A stretch of DNA of 64,000 nt from Siderastrea radians (GCA_964017195.1 OZ024892.1:8041866-8105865); one strand, 5' to 3'. Shown: positions 32,733 to 41,079, numbered from the stretch's first letter. The notes: generated by a model not told the origin, from the letters alone. Translations and numbers: made by a program.

Positions 32733-33203
32733 TTACAATATAGCGAGATTTTTAAAATATTTTTCTATGAATTTCTCATTTTTCATGGTATCATGTACAT
32801 CAAAGACTTGCAAAAGGTTGAAATACGATGAACCTTTGTTCATCTCATTCAAAAAGTATAAACAAAAATATCCGCAAGTGGTCGTGCCCAAATCTTGTAT
32901 CTGGTTATTTTGATGAAACAGAGTGAGATTCTTTTTCTCTGCATGATTCACAATTTCTTGAAATGGTGGCAACCCAAAACTGTCGAAATAATTGATTCTA
33001 CCATCCTTTACAAATGTTGAAACCCAATGGCTTCCACCCATGTATGATGGTTCAAGATTATAAATGAATAGCGCCATTTTGTGGCTATGTGGAACAGTTT
33101 GATCTCTTGATAAAACACCCCCTTTGTCAATTGGAATTCCTAAATGTTGACACCATTCTATCAAATCAAAATTACTCATTGGAATTCTTTTGTGGAATTT
33201 CAA
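32733..33203 (-). CDS. Adenain-like cysteine protease, copy 1
   Basis: 156 residues, with His59, Asp74, Gln101 and Cys110 (TTTCGYFC) in the adenain order. The start MKFHKRIPMSNFDLIEW overlaps the last few bases of the upstream 271-codon gene by 4 bp. The stop abuts the start of protease copy 2. Adenain-type proteases cleave (M/I/L)xGx|G or (M/I/L)xGG|x. Such sites occur in the neighbouring 271-aa protein and in the small basic protein, making those its likely substrates. Confidence 0.9.
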   Translation of the reverse strand: MKFHKRIPMSNFDLIEWCQHLGIPIDKGGVLSRDQTVPHSHKMALFIYNLEPSYMGGSHWVSTFVKDGRINYFDSFGLPPFQEIVNHAEKKNLTLFHQNNQIQDLGTTTCGYFCLYFLNEMNKGSSYFNLLQVFDVHDTMKNEKFIEKYFKNLAIL

Positions 33204-34015
33204 AGTATGGTTCCCAATAATGGAATCCCATTGAACGGACTGTTTTTTCCAAGGAGCAATCCTTCCCCGATTTTTTTTTTTTTTTTCTTATTTCCTTTAC
33301 CCATTTGTTCCCATGTTCCATAAAATGGGGGTGGTGGTTGGTATCTTCCCATTCTCGGAGCGGCTCCACCCGACAAAGGAGTGGGGGCTTTTCCAATTCT
33401 TGGAACTCCTGAACCACCCACCATCTTTTTGAAAGCTTCAAGAGCGAGTGGAACACCAATTGAGGCAAGAAGTGTACCAAGAAAACCACCACTTTGTTTT
33501 TGTGTTGGTTTTATATGAACACCGGAACCAGTTTGCAAGGCATTGAGAATATCTTTTTTCTGTTTTTCACTCAAGAGATGTTTATTTTCGATGAGTTTAT
33601 TTATTTTAGAATTTGGAATGAGGAAACCACCTGTCTGTAAACCTTTTCCAGATATCTTTTTTACAATTTGAGATGCTCCTTCGGAAGCAGCTCCCGCAAG
33701 AGCTGATAACCCCACTGTTTTTGCTAATGTTGGTCCAAAAGTTCGAGCGAGTGATAATATTGAAGTTAAAAGTGAACCACCCACTTGTTTTCGAATGTTG
33801 GTTTTAGCCAGTTTTATTTCCATTCCTTTTCTATCAGTACGATTTTTTTCCAACCTTTTTACAACAGTTGAAGGAACTAAAAGAGTATCATTTCCAATGA
33901 GGGCGTCACTTTTCAACCTCAGCTTGATTGTTTCACGTTCGTGATAAGCTTTACTGAGTTTCTTTTTCTGAGAATCTGAAAGTTTAACATTTATTTCATA
34001 TAATTGTGTAGACAT
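33200..34015 (-). CDS. Virion core/membrane-active protein (pX/pVI-like), precursor
   Basis: 271 residues in three parts. An N-terminal module (1-75: EINVKLSDSQKKKLSKAY ... GNDTLLVPS) is shared with the next gene upstream. A hydrophobic, Gly/Ala-rich segment follows (79-118), which could insert in membranes. The tail is Gly/Pro-rich with a Lys run (NKKKKKK) and ends GIPLLGTIL. Three adenain consensus sites are visible: ISGK|G (121-125), MVGG|S (198-202) and LSGG|A (214-218). Polintons and adintoviruses usually carry such a protein near the major capsid gene; the comparison with adenoviral pX/pVI is by character, not strong sequence identity. The upstream TTTCGTTAAATAAAAT motif is shared with other structural genes. 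Confidence 0.7.
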   Translation of the reverse strand: MSTQLYEINVKLSDSQKKKLSKAYHERETIKLRLKSDALIGNDTLLVPSTVVKRLEKNRTDRKGMEIKLAKTNIRKQVGGSLLTSILSLARTFGPTLAKTVGLSALAGAASEGASQIVKKISGKGLQTGGFLIPNSKINKLIENKHLLSEKQKKDILNALQTGSGVHIKPTQKQSGGFLGTLLASIGVPLALEAFKKMVGGSGVPRIGKAPTPLSGGAAPRMGRYQPPPPFYGTWEQMGKGNKKKKKKIGEGLLLGKNSPFNGIPLLGTIL

Positions 34016-34065
34016 TTTATTTTATTTAACGAAATAAAATAAAATAAATTCATGAATTTTTTGAA
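34016..34065 (-). promoter_or_regulatory. Upstream motif of structural genes (TTTCGTTAAATAAAAT)
   Basis: Minus-strand ATTTCGTTAAATAAAATAAA lies directly before the ATG at 34015. Variants precede the genes starting at 34416 (ATTTCGTTAAAATAAAAT), 37922 (CTTTCGATTAAATAAAATG) and 36922 (TTCCGTTTAAATAAATG). The polymerase-side genes lack it, so a late-promoter or leader role is plausible. Confidence 0.45.
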
Positions 34066-34416
34066 TTAATGGCAGTTGGCACCACATTCCATAAGTTTTT
34101 CTATATTCCGTGCAACAGAATTTTCCGTTGAGTCATTTATTAATGAATAATCCATTACAATTTTCATTCCTTTCTCTTCCTTTCGTTTAGTTTCCAAATA
34201 ATCAACAACCGTAAACATGGAAATTTCTCTTCCATCATAGGGGTGAATAAATTTCGACGGCATTTTGATTGAAGGAACAAGAAGAGTATCACTTCCTCTG
34301 AGGGCATCATTATTAAACCACAGAAAGATTGATTCACGGTTTATAAAAGCATTACGAATTTTTTCTTTCTGATATCTTGAAAGCGTTACATTTATTTCAT
34401 GTAGTTCAGATTTCAT
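34066..34416 (-). CDS. Paralogue of the core-protein N-terminal module
   Basis: 116 residues. The sequence HEINVTLSRYQKEKIRNAF ... GSDTLLVPS aligns with the first 50 residues of the adjacent 271-aa protein, then has a roughly 25-residue insertion (IKMPSKFIHPYDGRE...). It ends without the hydrophobic or basic parts. It arose by tandem duplication, as also indicated by near-identical upstream sequence (GAATTTATTTTATTTCGTTA). Its role is unknown; it may partner with, or compete with, the full-length protein. Confidence 0.7.
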   Translation of the reverse strand: MKSELHEINVTLSRYQKEKIRNAFINRESIFLWFNNDALRGSDTLLVPSIKMPSKFIHPYDGREISMFTVVDYLETKRKEEKGMKIVMDYSLINDSTENSVARNIEKLMECGANCH

Positions 34417-34462
34417 TTATTTTATTTTAACGAAATAAAATAAATTCACGATTTTTTTTGAA

Positions 34463-35752
34463 TCAAGCAATCATGAGCTCATTTCCAACCTTGTCGACAA
34501 TGAGCTCATCTTCGTAAAATACAATAGCATGAGCTATCACATCAGCTGCTGGTGCTAGATTCAATTTGTATTTTATAAACAGTTTTTTAGGATCTCGAGT
34601 AGGAGCCTCTTTTTGGTAGGTTAAATTGAAATAAACAAGACCGTAAATAGATGAAAAATTATGTGGATTCAGCTGCGTTCCTGTCTTCATATCATAGTCT
34701 CTAAAAGCATAAGACATTAGATCGCCAAAAATAACCATTTTTGAATCAACATCATACTCTATTTCAGGATAAAAAGTATTTGATCCATACTCCAAACGGC
34801 ATGAAGCAAGAGAGCTGTTGTTATCACCTGCATTCAGCTTAAAAGTATCAAAAATATAAGGAGTTCTTTCAGATTCATCATTGTTGGGACCATTATTTCT
34901 CTGTAGATAAAAAAATACGTGCTTTACATTATCAATAGATGGACTAATTCGAAACTCGTTTTGAACTATCCTTGTTTCAGCACTTTGAACATACATATCT
35001 TGCATGTACGTCCATTTGACTGGTTTTAGAAAATCTTTCACATATTCACCATATTCACTATCTTTTGGAACCATTTTTGGAACCCAAAGATAAAATTTCT
35101 TTAAAACCACCCGCCCAGGGTCTGTGCCATTTGCCATGTGAATCAATTCATTATCTTCATTTAAATCAATTTCGAACTCGAGTTGCATGGGAGGGAGCAT
35201 TTTATCTTCCAATTCCTCAAAGAAACTATATCTATTCAATGGAATGATCTCATTTATGCTTTTAGCACCACCCCCTCCATTATTCTGGTTTGCTTGAGTT
35301 AAAATTCGCCTTGCTTCAAAACCTAAATTCGTGTTTGCTGTTGAATTTTCCGTGTCAAGATACCAAAAACTTTTTTTCGCCACTGACCTAGTAAAATTAT
35401 CACTATACTCCAACAAATTTTTAACATTTGTAATTCTATGAAGGTTGTCACTAACATATACTACTTTACCAGCTGATTTGATGGTCATGCGCTTAATGAG
35501 GGAATGTGACCCATTAATTATCGTAATTCGATCGGCAGCCGCATAACCAGATCCATCAGCTTTCTTTTGAAGCTCAAAAGTCACTTCAAAATATCCTTTG
35601 AAAAAATCAAAAAAAATAGATCTATCGGTTATTGTGAATTTATATGATGTTTTTTTCTGAGAGCTGTTGTTTCCAGGTTGTTCAATTAAATTATTAGGGG
35701 AGAATCTAACCCTTTCATATCTTTGCAGTTTATCACTTGTTCTGAAACTCAT
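34463..35752 (-). CDS. Major capsid protein (double jelly-roll, hexon-like)
   Basis: 429 residues. The sequence follows the Polinton/adintovirus MCP pattern: an N-terminal strand region (KFTITDRSIFFDFFKGYFEV), central VFFYLQRNNG, PYIFDTFKLN, RLEYGSNTFYPEIEYD, the conserved RDYDMKTGTQLNPHNF ... YGLVYFNLTY stretch, and a C-terminal HAIVFYEDELIVDKVGNEL. It would form the trimeric capsomers of an icosahedral shell. The frame is full length for the family. It lies between the small basic protein and the core-protein pair, and a different upstream sequence (TTTTAAACATATAATAAAAG) precedes its ATG. Confidence 0.9.
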   Translation of the reverse strand: MSFRTSDKLQRYERVRFSPNNLIEQPGNNSSQKKTSYKFTITDRSIFFDFFKGYFEVTFELQKKADGSGYAAADRITIINGSHSLIKRMTIKSAGKVVYVSDNLHRITNVKNLLEYSDNFTRSVAKKSFWYLDTENSTANTNLGFEARRILTQANQNNGGGGAKSINEIIPLNRYSFFEELEDKMLPPMQLEFEIDLNEDNELIHMANGTDPGRVVLKKFYLWVPKMVPKDSEYGEYVKDFLKPVKWTYMQDMYVQSAETRIVQNEFRISPSIDNVKHVFFYLQRNNGPNNDESERTPYIFDTFKLNAGDNNSSLASCRLEYGSNTFYPEIEYDVDSKMVIFGDLMSYAFRDYDMKTGTQLNPHNFSSIYGLVYFNLTYQKEAPTRDPKKLFIKYKLNLAPAADVIAHAIVFYEDELIVDKVGNELMIA

Positions 35753-35766
35753 CTTTTATTATATGT

Positions 35767-36153
35767 TTAAAACTTTTTTATTTTTTGTTTTTTTTTATAA
35801 CCCTCTCCAGAAATCATTCTATTCAACAAAACGTTGTAATCTTCTTCTTTTTGGGGATTAGATTCTTTCTGAAGGTCTTTAATTAAAAGATGACCTGATT
35901 TTTGAACAACTTTTTTACCCAGTTTATCACCAGCTTTTTTAGCAACCGATTCCACAATTTTTTTACCCAGTTTATCACCAGCACTTTCTATTCCAGATTT
36001 CAAAGCTTTTTTAGCAACCGGTTTCAAAACTGATTCCACAATTTTTTTCATTGGTTTGAAAATATTATCGACAATTAAACCTGATCCTCTATGTTTAAAA
36101 ACAAATTTTCCAAAACTCGGATGATAAATTTCTCTGTATTCATTCAACTTCAT
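35767..36153 (-). CDS. Small basic virion protein (pVI/pX-like)
   Basis: 128 residues, strongly basic. After GSGLIVDNIFKPMKK comes a predicted amphipathic helical region with an internal repeat of about 20 residues (SAGDKLGKKIVESVAKK / KAGDKLGKKVVQKS). Near the C-terminus ISGE|G (114-118) fits the adenain cleavage rule. The gene sits between penton and major capsid genes, where Polintons place a minor virion protein. DNA condensation or membrane disruption, as for adenoviral pX or pVI, is inferred. Confidence 0.65.
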   Translation of the reverse strand: MKLNEYREIYHPSFGKFVFKHRGSGLIVDNIFKPMKKIVESVLKPVAKKALKSGIESAGDKLGKKIVESVAKKAGDKLGKKVVQKSGHLLIKDLQKESNPQKEEDYNVLLNRMISGEGYKKKQKIKKF

Positions 36154-36169
36154 TTATAATTATCTTTTT

Positions 36170-36922
36170 TTATTTTTTCTCTCTCAAAATCAGAGCAAAT
36201 GATGTATCAGCGTTGTTTAAATCAATAATTCGTCTTTTTCCATCAGTAATGTATATCCGTATTGTGTCAATTAAATACTTATTCACTGGATAAAATCGGA
36301 CTCTTAAAGGATCTTTAGTAAAAGTATAAGAAGGGACTAAATTATTTGTTCCGAATGTGTAAATAATATCCGTTTCATGTTCATCAACAAGACTCCCTGA
36401 AATAAGATCACAATGTATGTTCAAAATCTCTCTATCTTGACTGAGATTTGGCATGTATTCACCATCACTTGAACTGGTTAAAATTTGTTTGTTAAAACCA
36501 ATTAGATCTCCAAAATTCGATGACCTCAAGTCCATTTGATAGTTTGTTGTTAAAGTTATTCTTGTTCTTAAAGTTATTTCATTAAATTTTAATGTAATAG
36601 GATATATAGCTGAGTTGGAAGTTGTTATTTTTGTTTGTTCCTTAAAATAATCATTCAAACCAGTATAATTCCATATACCCGGTGGAAAGATTAAATCTTT
36701 CCAAGTTTTTCCGCCATCTGAAGAGTATTTTATTTTTTGGTTATTCAAATCCGATGTGATATTAGACCATGTGAAAGACATGGATATAATCTCACTTAAA
36801 CCAAGTTCATACTGTTTGTTTTTATCAAGTTTTAGTGCTTGATTGTATCTAATTGTGAAATCACTCGGTTTGTTTTTTTTGTCTTTCTTACTTACGTTGT
36901 GAGAAGATAAAATTATGTCCAT
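36170..36922 (-). CDS. Penton (minor capsid, single jelly-roll) protein
   Basis: 250 residues. It contains the conserved SDFTIRYNQALKLDKNKQYE ... SMSFTWSNI N-terminal block, a KIKYSSDGGKTWKDLIFPPG segment and FGDLIGF in the middle, which together are typical of Polinton penton homologues. The protein would occupy the fivefold vertices and is the expected anchor for a fibre. It is adjacent to the 331-aa gene, with 4 bp between them. Confidence 0.88.
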   Translation of the reverse strand: MDIILSSHNVSKKDKKNKPSDFTIRYNQALKLDKNKQYELGLSEIISMSFTWSNITSDLNNQKIKYSSDGGKTWKDLIFPPGIWNYTGLNDYFKEQTKITTSNSAIYPITLKFNEITLRTRITLTTNYQMDLRSSNFGDLIGFNKQILTSSSDGEYMPNLSQDREILNIHCDLISGSLVDEHETDIIYTFGTNNLVPSYTFTKDPLRVRFYPVNKYLIDTIRIYITDGKRRIIDLNNADTSFALILREKK

Positions 36923-36926
36923 TTAT

Positions 36927-37922
36927 TTAAACGGAAAAAAAGTTTTTGTAAATTTTGTTGTATTTATCTTTGCTAATTATGTGATTTTTCAACAAAATAT
37001 CGAGAATGGCAACACCAGTGTTTCTGAGTTCAATGCTATTGTTTCCAGCATCAATTGAAGCAACAATTAATCCCAATTTTTTAACAGCTTCTTGGGGATT
37101 GATGAAAACGGCAGCCGCATTTCCACCTCGTTTTGTTTTCTTTCCTTTGAGACCGGAACCTTTGAAAATCTTCAACTTATTTTTGTTAAAATTAATATAA
37201 TCATTGAGAACTTTTCGTGCGTCGTCGATAATCTTTCTTCTGTATTGTGCCTCAGATGAGCTTATCAAACCTTTATTCAACTGCTTGGTAATTTGTGTTT
37301 TGTACCCTGGAAGTTGTTGTCTTTTTTTGACTGCATTTTCTATTTTCTTTGATAAGAAAGAACGTCTTGTTTTTTCTGTCATATCTTCTCTTTTGAGTTG
37401 TGCTTCAATGTCATCATAGTTGGTCAATCCAAGTTGATCTAAAGTCTCGTTTATTCTATCTTCTTCCAAAATCTCATAATCTGGAACTTCATCTTCTTCA
37501 TATTCTGGTGGGTCTTCAAGTTCTAGCATATACTCAGGATTGACATATATTTTCTTTTCCCCCGTTTCCAAATCTTTAAGAACATCATCATAAGAGGGGG
37601 GTTTTGGAACAAGTTGTTTAGTATTTTCTGGTAAAACTTGATCACCAAATAGATCTTCCAATTCATAATCAGGCACTTCATCATCAATAGCTATTCCATA
37701 ATCGGGAACCTCTAGTTTTTTCCTTTGCAACCGTTTTTTAATAGGTTGAGGTTTTGCTAACTCTTTTAAACCGGATGTTATAGGTTTGAAAAGCTTCTCT
37801 GCTTCAACATTACTCATCATATCAGTTATTTTCTTTTGTTCTATCGTTTCCCTGATATTATTAACAACTTGACCTGTTTTCAATCTTTTCGCAGCCATTT
37901 CTTTCCACTTTAAGAGACTCAT
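36927..37922 (-). CDS. Acidic virion protein with PPxY motifs
   Basis: 331 residues, the first gene of the leftward late block. The middle is acidic and holds PPSY (108-111) and PPEY (138-141), each next to acidic residues. It also has three VPDY repeats (72-75, 83-86, 146-149). PPxY motifs bind WW domains of NEDD4-type ubiquitin ligases, and adenovirus protein VI uses a PPSY motif during entry. The C-terminal 100 residues are basic then hydrophobic/helical (GSGLKGKKTKRGG ... ISKDKYNKIYKN), a tail common in Polinton structural proteins. The exact role is unproven. Confidence 0.7.
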   Translation of the reverse strand: MSLLKWKEMAAKRLKTGQVVNNIRETIEQKKITDMMSNVEAEKLFKPITSGLKELAKPQPIKKRLQRKKLEVPDYGIAIDDEVPDYELEDLFGDQVLPENTKQLVPKPPSYDDVLKDLETGEKKIYVNPEYMLELEDPPEYEEDEVPDYEILEEDRINETLDQLGLTNYDDIEAQLKREDMTEKTRRSFLSKKIENAVKKRQQLPGYKTQITKQLNKGLISSSEAQYRRKIIDDARKVLNDYINFNKNKLKIFKGSGLKGKKTKRGGNAAAVFINPQEAVKKLGLIVASIDAGNNSIELRNTGVAILDILLKNHIISKDKYNKIYKNFFSV

Positions 37923-37981
37923 TTTATTTAATCGAAAGGAAAAATATTTTTTTCATTTCAGTTGAACAGAATAAAGCTCGC

Positions 37982-38029
37982 ATAGCGTGTTGCATAGCGT
38001 GCCGAATAGCGTGTTGCATAGCGTGCCGC
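37982..38029. repeat. 12-bp repeats in the divergent promoter region
   Basis: Four copies of ATAGCGTGYYGM (two near-identical 24-bp units) lie in the gap between the leftward late block and the rightward ATPase gene. They happen to be open and extend the ATPase frame upstream. They may be binding sites for a regulator of both directions. Confidence 0.6.
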
Positions 38030-38049
38030 ATAAAATTATTGAAAAAATT

Positions 38050-38712
38050 ATGTTGAGAATTAATAAAATGAAACTGCTAAACTATGACGTTGAAGGTGAT
38101 GAAGACAGTAATTTCACTCAGTTGTATCCTTTCATGCCTGATAGATGCTTCAGAATGTTGATCTGCGCTCCGAGTGGGAGTGGTAAAACTAATCTTTTAC
38201 TTAACATGATAAACAAACCCCTATTATTTTTTGATAAGATTTATCTATATGCTAAAAACTTACAGCAAAACAAGTATCAATATTTGTTGAAAAAATTTGA
38301 ACCTCTTTCGAAAAAATATGGTTATAATATCATTGAAGCTAGCAATGGTGAGATAATTCCTTTAGATAACATGGATGGCGGAAACCAAAAGTTAATCATT
38401 TTCGATGATTACCTGAACACCGGAACCAAAAATGATCAAGAAATACGAAACTATTTCACAAACTCTAGAAATAAAAATTTCAGCTGTATCTATCTGTCTC
38501 AGTCTTTTTACAATACAGACAAAACCATCAGATTGAACTGCTCCCATCATTGCATTTTCGATTTTCCAAGCAAGAATGAACATAGTAGGATATGCCAAGA
38601 ATTGAACATCAACAAAGACGACTACCTCTCAGCAACAAAAGAACCATATACTTTTCTATATCTTGATAAGCCACGAAAATTCAAAGCAAAAAATTTTAAT
38701 GAAAAAATCTGA
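38050..38712 (+). CDS. DNA-packaging ATPase (A32/FtsK-like)
   Basis: 220 residues from the ATG at 38050. An in-frame ATG at 37987 lies inside the 12-bp repeats and is less likely, because the family normally begins just before the LLNYDVEGDEDSNFT-type segment. Walker A is APSGSGKTN, Walker B is LIIFDDY, and the following CIYLSQS is the usual sensor region. The enzyme pumps element DNA into capsids. It is transcribed divergently from the late block and is followed 11 bp later by the fibre-like gene. Confidence 0.92.
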   Translation: MLRINKMKLLNYDVEGDEDSNFTQLYPFMPDRCFRMLICAPSGSGKTNLLLNMINKPLLFFDKIYLYAKNLQQNKYQYLLKKFEPLSKKYGYNIIEASNGEIIPLDNMDGGNQKLIIFDDYLNTGTKNDQEIRNYFTNSRNKNFSCIYLSQSFYNTDKTIRLNCSHHCIFDFPSKNEHSRICQELNINKDDYLSATKEPYTFLYLDKPRKFKAKNFNEKI

Positions 38713-38723
38713 ATAGTTAATAA

Positions 38724-40403
38724 ATGAGTTTTAACAACGGAGTATTAACTTCAACTAATTCAATAGGTCTACGAGGTTTACCGGGTATTGGATTCAAATT
38801 AGATGCTAATAATGATTATGATATGCAGAATAAAAAATTGGTAAATGTGGAAAAAGGAACTAATAATGATGATGTGGTTACAAAAAGTCAGTTGGATAGT
38901 GAAATAGCTAATATTTCAATTCCGGATACGTCTCAGTTTGTAAAAAAATCAGGGGCAACTATGACTGGAGATCTAATTTTACAACCACAATCATATCCAA
39001 TTCATGGAAACACGAATAAAGCCATCTCTTACAGAACGGCTAGGATTGTATTTTTGAGTAAAAAAGAAGGCGGGTCTATGCTACAATCTTTAGACATGAA
39101 CAACCATTTCATAACAAATATCAAAGACCCGGTAAATGCAGACCATGGAGCAAATAAAAAATATGTTGATAATCAGCTTGCTAAAAAATTGGACAAAAAC
39201 GCCGCTATTGATATGAAAGATAAGGCAATCACCAATGTTAAATTTCCAGTGAATCAAAAAGACGTTGCCACTGTTGAATATATCACTCAGAGAATCACTA
39301 ACTCACAAAAAAATTATCTCAAACATGATGGAACAACAAGTATGTCAGGAGACTTGAATTTGAACAATAATAAAATCATTAACTTACAAACCGATTCAAA
39401 AAATTCGAAATCCGCAGTTAATGTTGAGTTAATGGAAAATGAAATAACAGATTTGAGAAATCTTGTCACTCAAAAAATTCATGAATCTCAGATTATTAAT
39501 TCAGGACAAAAAAAAGACGCCTTCAGATACTTGATGGAAAACGACGACGAATCTTCAAGTGAATCAAATATTCAGGTTTTGGGTATTGTTGATTTTTCCA
39601 ATTCTCCACATCAAATTAATAAAAAAGCTTACCAACTTAAACTCCTGTTTCAAAAAAGCTCACCAAACCAGTACCAATCACGCCTCGGTTTTAACCTTTT
39701 TAAACTTCCAGTCGGTTACTATACTTTGGTAGTTGAATGGTTTCCGCCGGAAATGAATGAGTTGAGTGTGACAGTGCAAGGCACTACGATTTCAATTTCC
39801 AATTATGTAACAAAAACATTCGAAAACTATACCAAAACAGTTATCAATTTTCACCGATGGAGTAGCTCGCCTCCGCAATTTATTTATATCAATCTAAACG
39901 GTACAGTTACTTTTCCATCACTTTTAACAATTGGACATCTTATTGTTTATGGTGTAAAAGAAACAATTTCAAACGTTGACCCAAGTGTTTATGACACCTC
40001 TTTTGCTATTGAGAATGGTAAGATGGTGATGGAAACGGATTTATCTTTAAACGGTCATCATTTGAGTGGTTCAATTCACTATATACATGGGTATTTATCA
40101 ACGAAAAATGATAGAACACTTTTTGAATTAAATGGTAATTCAGATATACTCATTCCAGCAAACAGTAATTTATTAAATGCGACGGTATTATTTAAAAACA
40201 TTGTGGGCCCATTTCCAGCTATTACTTTAAGAGTAGTTACTAGTGGTTTTCCTCCATTAAGTTTTGCTTCAAAAAAAGCAATTCAAAAACAAAAAATAGA
40301 TATTAATTTGAAATTACCAAGTGGTTTTTTTCAGGTTTTTTTGTTATCTCCAAAATTTAAAAATAAAGATTTCTTAATGTTGATTGAATATAGAGTGCCA
40401 TAG
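38724..40403 (+). CDS. Fibre-like (tail-fibre-type) attachment protein
   Basis: 559 residues. It starts with a short collagen-like GLRGLPGIGFKL. It then has repeated units of the phage tail-fibre type: MTGDLILQ, SLDMNNHFITNIKDPVNADH-GANKKYVD, AIDMKDKAITNVKFPVNQKDVATVEY and SMSGDLNLNNNKIINL (about residues 30-240). The remaining 300 residues are beta-rich and non-repetitive, with a likely head domain and SLNGHHLSG followed by a C-terminal strand region. This layout suggests a trimeric shaft with a receptor-binding head attached at the penton. Homology to adenovirus fibre is not claimed. It is co-directional with the ATPase. Confidence 0.7.
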   Translation: MSFNNGVLTSTNSIGLRGLPGIGFKLDANNDYDMQNKKLVNVEKGTNNDDVVTKSQLDSEIANISIPDTSQFVKKSGATMTGDLILQPQSYPIHGNTNKAISYRTARIVFLSKKEGGSMLQSLDMNNHFITNIKDPVNADHGANKKYVDNQLAKKLDKNAAIDMKDKAITNVKFPVNQKDVATVEYITQRITNSQKNYLKHDGTTSMSGDLNLNNNKIINLQTDSKNSKSAVNVELMENEITDLRNLVTQKIHESQIINSGQKKDAFRYLMENDDESSSESNIQVLGIVDFSNSPHQINKKAYQLKLLFQKSSPNQYQSRLGFNLFKLPVGYYTLVVEWFPPEMNELSVTVQGTTISISNYVTKTFENYTKTVINFHRWSSSPPQFIYINLNGTVTFPSLLTIGHLIVYGVKETISNVDPSVYDTSFAIENGKMVMETDLSLNGHHLSGSIHYIHGYLSTKNDRTLFELNGNSDILIPANSNLLNATVLFKNIVGPFPAITLRVVTSGFPPLSFASKKAIQKQKIDINLKLPSGFFQVFLLSPKFKNKDFLMLIEYRVP

Positions 40404-40587
40404 ATATTTTTTCATTTATTATATATCACAATGTGGAACATATCAACCAAACACTTCAAAGCTGACCGATGTTTCGGCATCGTTTACAGGATGAGAACAG
40501 CTATTTTAATTGATTAAAAACATCAGAACATTATACTCCAATATTAAAGTGTCATTCGAAAAGAAAAAATGTGGTCATATAATATAA

Positions 40588-41079
40588 ATGGATAGACGTG
40601 AAAGCATATTCAATTGGAACCATGTTTCAGAAAAATTAACGGAAGATCAAATATTTGAGTTGAAAGCATTGTACAAATTCTACCATAAGAAATACTGGCT
40701 TGCTAAAATGACTTACAAATATTACAAAAAGGCAGAACTTGCATGTAATATTGGATCCGCTTTATTGGTAGTTACGGGGACAGTAGTTGGCGGTGTTACG
40801 CTAAACCCTGTTGTTCTCGGAACAATATCTGGTTCTGGTTTATTGCTTAAAACATATTCAGAAATCAAAAATTATAAAAGGAAGATTGAGATGTGTAAAT
40901 TTGCATACACTTCATATGAAAAGGTTTTAACTGATTTACGGTCCTTTATGAGAGGGGTGAAGTATGATGAAAAAGAATTCCTTGATTATGTTAAAGTTAT
41001 AGATGACATAATCATTGATATGTGTCCATTAACTGACAAATTTGAAAAGAAATACAACAAGGTATTCATCCAAGAATAG
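40588..41079 (+). CDS. Two-hydrophobic-segment membrane protein of Mavericks
   Basis: 163 residues. An N-terminal charged helix (ELKALYKFYHKKYWLAK) leads to two close hydrophobic stretches (about 54-70 IGSALLVVTGTVVGGVT and 71-86 LNPVVLGTISGSGLLL). A helical soluble tail with SEIKNYKRKIEMCKFAYTSYEKVL follows. The layout recalls 2TM proteins such as the SLATT group, but that is only a topology match. Membrane modification or a holin-like role is speculative. CATATAATATAAATG precedes the start. Confidence 0.6.
   Translation: MDRRESIFNWNHVSEKLTEDQIFELKALYKFYHKKYWLAKMTYKYYKKAELACNIGSALLVVTGTVVGGVTLNPVVLGTISGSGLLLKTYSEIKNYKRKIEMCKFAYTSYEKVLTDLRSFMRGVKYDEKEFLDYVKVIDDIIIDMCPLTDKFEKKYNKVFIQE

Noticed and set aside
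33172..33492. 106-codon minus-strand frame over the end of the core protein gene
   Set aside because: It is a shifted reading of the 271-codon gene through its Lys run and has no domain of its own.
37987..38049. Upstream ATG extending the ATPase by 21 residues
   Set aside because: The extension translates the 12-bp repeats and does not fit the usual family start; 38050 is preferred.
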